This document shows, piece after piece, positions 42,217 to 46,664 of a stretch of 46,664 bases of DNA. The notes under the pieces were generated by a model. The model saw only the letters and a list, made by a program, of their open reading frames with translations, made no database searches and was not told the origin of the DNA. The number at the start of each line of letters is the position of its first letter. Position 1 is the stretch's first letter. The DNA comes from Sinorhizobium americanum (GTDB lineage: Bacteria; Pseudomonadota; Alphaproteobacteria; Rhizobiales; Rhizobiaceae). The stretch spans positions 1 to 46,664 of the forward strand of contig NZ_LNQC01000059.1 of NCBI RefSeq assembly GCF_001651855.1, given 5' to 3'. A program made the position numbers and the translations under genes.

Positions 42217-43737
42217 TCAGATATTGCGTTCCAGAGAGTTTGCGTCGGGAGAACTTCCCTCACTGCGTGATAATGTGGCGATTGGCCGTCGTACCGCCGC
42301 GCGAGGCGCGGCACTTTGGCGGGCCCTGCCCTCGTCGATCACGGATGAAAGCAGTGCCGCGACCTTGCGCGCAACGAAGACCGCATGCTCGGTCACCTGC
42401 GGCAGGCCCATCAATTCGCCGAAGGTGCCGCGCGCAAGCGGTCCTGCTATGAACAGGCTTCGTTCGGCACTACCGGTGGCGTTGAGCGCATGGCCATCGC
42501 GATCGCAGGCTATGCCGAGGCCTGTCTCGCAAGGCGTTAGGACGCCCGCCTCTTCCAGCCCGGTCAGGAACGACTGGGACTTCAGGACCTCGCCGTGTGC
42601 CGGTCCGGTTGTGACGACGACCGCGTCCACTGCGATGCGACGTGGTGCGCCGGCTCTGCGCTCTTTGAGCTCGACCGCGATCCCCTCGGCCTCGATCGTC
42701 GCTGATCGAATCGAAGCCGCCATGACTTCGAGCCTGCCGCTTTCCACCGCTTGGTCGAGCACCTTTTGGACCTGCGGCGCTACGCGGAAACGGTGAACGT
42801 CCCAATGGGCGCGCGTGAACCGAGTGATGCGCCGCCGCTCGACGACCGGGAGGGCCTGCCAGATCTGCTGCCCCTGCGCCCGCACGGCGTCGATGACAGG
42901 ATGCCAGCTCATGCCCTTTTGCGCGGCGAGGCGCAGCGTTTGGCGAATGCGACGGAGGAGCTCGGATGCGCGGGTGATCGGCTCGCTCACGAAATCGCCG
43001 AACGGGTCCTCAGCCGCAGGCGGATGACCGCGGGAGCGCAAGCCGCGCCGCGAAATTGAAACGATCGGTCCCTGATGGCCGCGCTCATCGAGGGCCGCGA
43101 TCACATCCGCCGACGTCAGCCCGTTGCCGACGACAAGAACCCGCTCGGTGGGCGCGATGATGTCAAGTGCATTGGCCTTCGTCGGATCGGCGACGAGCTT
43201 CGGATGCGCCAGGAGCGGTCGCAGGGCCTTGGGCAGCGACGGCGCCGGGTGACTGACCGCGAGAACGACGACATCGGCGACAACCGGCTCGACATCCTCA
43301 GTGAGGATCATCCATGCTTCACCGGTGCGCCTTACATCGGCGACCCGCTTGCGCCGGTGTTCGATCGCCCCGCTTGAGAGCAGGGGCGCGATCTCCGCTG
43401 CGACATAGTCGCCGAAGACGGATCTTCGCGGAAAGGGGATTCCTTCAGCAGTATAGGCCGCCGGATCGTGGGCGCGTGTACCGGAGCGGGCGAGATAGTT
43501 CGCAAAGCTTTCCGGCTCGTCCGGATAAAGGCTCATTCTGTAGGCCGGTACATTGATGCGATGGGCCGGCTCGGTCGTATCATAGGCAAGCCCGGCGCCA
43601 AGCCTCTCGCGTGGTTCGAAGACGACGATCCGCACGTCCTTCCCATCGTTGAGGCCGCGTGCCAGGTGCAGCGCGACCGCGGCGCCGCTGAAGCCGCCGC
43701 CGATGATCGCGACCGTCGCTGATCCGAATTTTCCCAT
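42217..43737 (-). CDS. FAD/NAD(P)-binding oxidoreductase (FAD-NAD(P)-binding domain family)
   Basis: The 506-residue protein begins with an FAD-binding Rossmann motif [20 protein letters not shown], then [20 protein letters not shown], matching the FAD-NAD(P)-binding domain family. A second nucleotide motif [20 protein letters not shown] and a closing [20 protein letters not shown] follow. CAGGAG precedes ATG 43737 by six bases. Its substrate is unknown. It is placed just before ssuD and after the sfnB pair, suggesting a role in organosulfur oxidation or in supplying reduced flavin. Confidence 0.87.
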   Translation of the reverse strand: MGKFGSATVAIIGGGFSGAAVALHLARGLNDGKDVRIVVFEPRERLGAGLAYDTTEPAHRINVPAYRMSLYPDEPESFANYLARSGTRAHDPAAYTAEGIPFPRRSVFGDYVAAEIAPLLSSGAIEHRRKRVADVRRTGEAWMILTEDVEPVVADVVVLAVSHPAPSLPKALRPLLAHPKLVADPTKANALDIIAPTERVLVVGNGLTSADVIAALDERGHQGPIVSISRRGLRSRGHPPAAEDPFGDFVSEPITRASELLRRIRQTLRLAAQKGMSWHPVIDAVRAQGQQIWQALPVVERRRITRFTRAHWDVHRFRVAPQVQKVLDQAVESGRLEVMAASIRSATIEAEGIAVELKERRAGAPRRIAVDAVVVTTGPAHGEVLKSQSFLTGLEEAGVLTPCETGLGIACDRDGHALNATGSAERSLFIAGPLARGTFGELMGLPQVTEHAVFVARKVAALLSSVIDEGRARQSAAPRAAVRRPIATLSRSEGSSPDANSLERNI

Positions 43738-43875
43738 GCCGCACTCCTGCAATTGCACCCGTCAGACGCCGTTCGCCAACGACGCCGGTCGCGCCGCCGG
43801 TTTTTGATAAGCCGAGGGGCAAGTGAATACCCGTCCGCCTGCCGGTCCGTGAAATGCATCCAGACCCGCCGGATC

Positions 43876-45138
43876 TCAGATCGCGCCGTGCCGAGGTGGC
43901 AACAGGCCGTTCAGGTAATAGTTGCCGATATGGTGGTATTTCCATCGCACCGGGTCGTGCAGCGAGTGGGTGCGCGCATTGCGCCAGAAGCGATCGAGGC
44001 CATAGCTTTCGAGCGTCGAGCGCGCGCCGCCGAGTTCAATCAGCTTTGTCGCCGCAAACTCAGCGACTGCCGTTGCGAGCGCCTTGACCTCGGCAACGGC
44101 GATCGAGGCCGCCGCAACGGTATCGTGCGTCGGATCTGCCGCGGCAACGTCGAGCAGGCGGCCCGCGCGGGCGAGCAGCGCATCGGCCGCATGCACGCGG
44201 ATCGACACGTCTCCGACGGAGTGGATTGTGTGCGGGTCCTCGTATCCGTGCTCGATCGAGAGCTCGAAGAAGGGCCGGGCATGAGCCCGGACATAGGAGA
44301 TCGTCTCGGCGAGCGCACCGCGGGCAAGCCCGACCTGGACGGCCGAGTGGATGATCTGCGCAAAGGGCCCCATCGCCGTCGGCCGCTCGAAGACCACGTC
44401 GTGATCAACGATCTGGAAGGGCGTGACCTCAACGTCGTCGAAGGTGACCGTGCCGCTGCCAGTCGACCGCTGGCCGAACGACGTCCAGTCGTCGACGAGG
44501 TTGAGTCCGGGCGCTGCGCGGTCGATGAAGACGAGATTCACGCGCCCGTTCTCATCCCTCGCTACAGCAACGATGATGTGGGCAAAGAGCGAACCGGTCG
44601 AATAGAACTTCTGGCCATTTAGCAGCAGCTTGCCGTTCCGCTCGCGAAAACTTGTCCTGAAATCGACCGGCGTCTTCGTGCCGATCTCGGTAAAGGCGTT
44701 GCCAAGACGATCCCCATCGAGGATACGCGCGAAGAAATGCCTCTTCTGTTCCTCGCTGCCAGCGAGCCTCAGTGCTTCCACCATATAGAAGTGGTTTTGC
44801 GGAATCTGTCCGATGCTTGAATCCGCGGCCGAGATGATTGCTGTGACTTCGGCGAGCGTGACGGCGGAAACGCCTGCGCCGCCATAGGACTTCGGAACGG
44901 TGATCGCCCACAGGCCGGATTGGGAAAATCGGTCGATTTCCGCGATCGGCAGGCGCCGCTCACGGTCGCGCACGGCAGCGCCAGGGGCGAACTCGTGGGC
45001 GAGCTCACGAGCCACTGCGAGCGCTTCGGAGTCATCCTTAATTCGGTGGGCTTTGGTCCGGCGCGGCGGAATGTGCGGCGCTGGGCGCCCGGCCGTAAGC
45101 GCGGCCTCCCGATGCAGTTTGCGGTCGTTCTCGCTCAT
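43876..45138 (-). CDS. sfnB: SfnB-family sulfur acquisition oxidoreductase (second copy)
   Basis: The 420-residue protein has the acyl-CoA dehydrogenase fold adapted in SfnB: LPIAEIDRFSQSGLWAITVP, then KSYGGAGVSAVTLAEV, IGQIPQNHFYMVEALRL, NGQKFYSTGSLFAHIIVAVA, WTSFGQRSTGSGTVTFDDVE and the C-terminal HDPVRWKYHHIGNYYLNGLL. SfnB proteins are flavin enzymes induced under sulfate limitation and linked to use of dimethyl sulfone and related compounds. ATG 45138 has GAGG upstream; an earlier in-frame ATG at 45162 would overlap the other copy. It is about the same length as the preceding paralog. Confidence 0.92.
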   Translation of the reverse strand: MSENDRKLHREAALTAGRPAPHIPPRRTKAHRIKDDSEALAVARELAHEFAPGAAVRDRERRLPIAEIDRFSQSGLWAITVPKSYGGAGVSAVTLAEVTAIISAADSSIGQIPQNHFYMVEALRLAGSEEQKRHFFARILDGDRLGNAFTEIGTKTPVDFRTSFRERNGKLLLNGQKFYSTGSLFAHIIVAVARDENGRVNLVFIDRAAPGLNLVDDWTSFGQRSTGSGTVTFDDVEVTPFQIVDHDVVFERPTAMGPFAQIIHSAVQVGLARGALAETISYVRAHARPFFELSIEHGYEDPHTIHSVGDVSIRVHAADALLARAGRLLDVAAADPTHDTVAAASIAVAEVKALATAVAEFAATKLIELGGARSTLESYGLDRFWRNARTHSLHDPVRWKYHHIGNYYLNGLLPPRHGAI

Positions 45139-45148
45139 GCGCCTCGCC

Positions 45149-46417
45149 TCAATTCCAGGCATGACGCGGCGGATGAACGCCGTTCAGATAATAGTTCCCG
45201 ACGTGGTAGAACTTCCAGCGGACCGGATCGTGCAACGTGTGGACACGGGCATTGCGCCAGTGTCGATCGAGGTTGTGCTCGGCAAGCGTCGAGCGGGTGC
45301 CGGCAAGCTCGAACAGCTTGTTGGTCGCAAGAATGGCGATTTCCGTCGTCAGCACCTTCGATTCGCCGGTCTTGATCGTCGCCTCGGAGACTGTCTCGAG
45401 CGTCGGATTGGCCCTTGCGGCGTCGATGCTGCGCCCGGCGATCTCGAGCATCGCCTCAGCCGCGTGCAGCTTGATCTTCAGGTCGCCGACGGCCGCGATC
45501 GTGAACAGGTCCTCGCCGGCGGTTTCCTTGGCGCTGTCGATCCACGGGCGGCTGTGGTTCCTGACGAAGGCTATCGTGTCCTCGATCGCGCCGCGCGCAA
45601 TACCGACGTCGATCGCCGACTGGATGATCTGGGAAACCGGGCCACCGACCGTCGGATGATCGAAGGAGGTGACATGCACCGCGCGGGAACGCGGCACGCG
45701 GACGTTTTCGATCTTCACCGAGCCGGAGGCTGTCGTGCGCTGCCCGAAGCTCGACCAGTTGTTGGTGACCGTCAGACCAGGCGCGTCGCGATCGGCGAAG
45801 ACCAGGTAACCCTGCCCGTTCTCGTCGACCGCGACGATCGGCACCACATGCGCAAGCAACGCGCCGGTCGTATAGAACTTCTCGCCATTGACGACCACGT
45901 CGTCGCCGTCGAAGACGACCTTGGTCTCGAAGGCCGCCACCGTCTTGCTTTTCAGTTCGGAGAAGGCATTGCCGTAGCGGATGCCCTGAAGCGCCCAGGA
46001 GAAAAACAGCTTCTTCTGTTCCTCGGTGCCGTCGAGATCGACGGTCGCGACGATGGCGAGATGGTTCTGGGTGATCTGGGCGATCGCCGGATCGGCGGCG
46101 GCGATGGTGGCGATAACCCGCGCAATTGTCGCATAGGAGACCTCCGCTCCGCCATAGGCCTTCGGTACGTTGATGCTCCAAAGCCCACTTTGTGAATACT
46201 CGTCCAGTTCAGCAATCGGCAGCAAGCCCTCGCGATCACGCAGGGCAGCGCCGGCCTTTAACTTCTCCGCCAGACGCTCGGCGATCTCGATCGCCTCCGC
46301 ATCATTCTGGATGATGTGGGCCGGCGTCGCCGGCTTCGGACGCGGCGCCACCGGATCGCTGGAGTTCACCCGAGGATGGACGGAATAGTCGATTTGCGGA
46401 TCGGGAAGGGTGCCCAT
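45149..46417 (-). CDS. sfnB: SfnB-family sulfur acquisition oxidoreductase (first copy)
   Basis: The 422-residue paralog of the next gene has LLPIAELDEYSQSGLWSINV, PKAYGGAEVSYATIARV, AQITQNHLAIVATVDLDG, NGEKFYTTGALLAHVVPIVA, WSSFGQRTTASGSVKIENVR and HDPVRWKFYHVGNYYLNGVH. AAGGAG nine bases before ATG 46417 sets the start. The two SfnBs differ clearly in the substrate-facing middle part, so they probably serve different sulfur compounds. It follows the partial NtaA/DszA-type gene by 28 bp. Confidence 0.93.
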   Translation of the reverse strand: MGTLPDPQIDYSVHPRVNSSDPVAPRPKPATPAHIIQNDAEAIEIAERLAEKLKAGAALRDREGLLPIAELDEYSQSGLWSINVPKAYGGAEVSYATIARVIATIAAADPAIAQITQNHLAIVATVDLDGTEEQKKLFFSWALQGIRYGNAFSELKSKTVAAFETKVVFDGDDVVVNGEKFYTTGALLAHVVPIVAVDENGQGYLVFADRDAPGLTVTNNWSSFGQRTTASGSVKIENVRVPRSRAVHVTSFDHPTVGGPVSQIIQSAIDVGIARGAIEDTIAFVRNHSRPWIDSAKETAGEDLFTIAAVGDLKIKLHAAEAMLEIAGRSIDAARANPTLETVSEATIKTGESKVLTTEIAILATNKLFELAGTRSTLAEHNLDRHWRNARVHTLHDPVRWKFYHVGNYYLNGVHPPRHAWN

Positions 46418-46445
46418 GGTCTGATGCTCCTTGGGGAGAAGAGGG

Positions 46446-46664
46446 TTAGGTGCCGGTGGCAAGCAGCGCTTCGCTGCGCTTGACGCCTTCGATGTCGCGG
46501 TAACGTGCGCCGGGATGCGGGGCCGCGAGAAGCGGGCCGCGACCGAACAGCTTTTCGCGCAGCGTGCCCGGACGGTATTCGCAGGGATAGACCCCGCGCT
46601 TCTGCAATTCCGGGACGAGATGGCCGACGATGTCCTCGAAGGTTTCGGGGGTCACCGCATAGGC
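46446..46664 (-). CDS. NtaA/SnaA/DszA-family monooxygenase, C-terminal part (runs off window)
   Basis: The last 72 residues are inside the window: TPETFEDIVGHLVPELQKRG, then VYPCEYRPGTLREKLFGRGP. This is the closing helix and tail of the FMN-dependent monooxygenase family also present at 12043-13383. The frame stays open through the window's right edge, so the 5' part lies beyond it. It heads the sfnB pair, a common pairing in sulfur-starvation operons. The ATG/GTG-like codon at 46655 is internal, not a start. Confidence 0.85.
   Translation of the reverse strand, partial: AYAVTPETFEDIVGHLVPELQKRGVYPCEYRPGTLREKLFGRGPLLAAPHPGARYRDIEGVKRSEALLATGT

Noticed and set aside
41357..42796. Open frame of 479 codons on the plus strand
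   Set aside because: It is antisense to ssuD and the FAD/NAD(P) oxidoreductase, both of which show family motifs. The Arg/Ala/Ser-rich reading is a typical GC-rich shadow.
44900..46195. Open frame of 431 codons on the plus strand
   Set aside because: It is antisense to the sfnB pair. The protein reading lacks any family motif.

Overview
The window looks like accessory DNA from an alphaproteobacterium of the rhizobial group (Rhizobium/Sinorhizobium/Agrobacterium type). The coding sequence is GC-rich. The gene families (fused amino-acid permease/ATPase, duplicated Sbp, SfnB, SsuABCD, ISNCY transposase) and the many decayed transporter genes fit a plasmid or chromid. No tRNA, rRNA, CRISPR array or replication gene was seen. 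The assignment rests on gene content only.

Layout. (1) 1-830: frameshifted 3' end of an ISNCY-type transposase. (2) About 1.0-5.1 kb, minus strand, visibly more AT-rich: a small island whose core is a graspetide (omega-ester RiPP) locus. It has a precursor with three 14-residue repeats (E-I-[TQ]-T-K-T-x4-E-[SG]-D-D), an MvdC/MvdD-like ATP-grasp ligase, and a three-helix membrane protein overlapping the ligase by ATGA. Upstream lie a DUF3892 protein, a one-helix membrane protein and three very small ORFs. This is the best candidate for an undescribed system. (3) 5.2-14.4 kb, minus strand: an eight-gene operon for salvage of S-substituted cysteines, with the same parts as the Bacillus ytm/yxe operons. 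These are two flavin monooxygenases, an M20 deacetylase, a GNAT acetyltransferase, a permease-ATPase fusion, two binding proteins and a frameshifted third monooxygenase. (4) 14.6-15.2 kb: a Phd/ParE toxin-antitoxin pair. (5) 16.1-21.6 kb: a foreign-looking patch with two secreted hypotheticals, an HNH protein, a PD-(D/E)XK protein, a Cys-rich secreted protein and the convergent TcmP / Gp37Gp68 (DUF5131) pair. (6) 21.7-22.8 kb: a permease remnant, an intact shikimate kinase and an SsuD-like scrap.

(7) 22.8-30.2 kb: a taurine/sulfonate-type ABC importer whose permease and binding protein are both broken. It is followed by a divergent Crp/Fnr regulator and an operon of DUF971, AprA-like flavoprotein, AprB-like ferredoxin and HEAT-repeat genes, probably a poorly described sulfur redox module. 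(8) 30.7-46.7 kb: a large organosulfur and sulfate acquisition region with a TauD-family dioxygenase, an Rrf2 regulator with four cysteines, an RBBP9-like hydrolase, SsuABC, an unusual sbp-cysA-sbp set without cysT/cysW, a flavin reductase, SsuD, an FAD/NAD(P)-binding oxidoreductase, tandem SfnB genes and the 3' end of an NtaA/DszA-type monooxygenase running off the window.

Taken together, most of the DNA serves sulfur scavenging: import of sulfonates, sulfate and S-substituted cysteines, then flavin- or 2-oxoglutarate-dependent C-S bond cleavage. This is interrupted by mobile or defence-like patches and by one RiPP locus. All functional statements rest on reading translated sequence; no database search was run.
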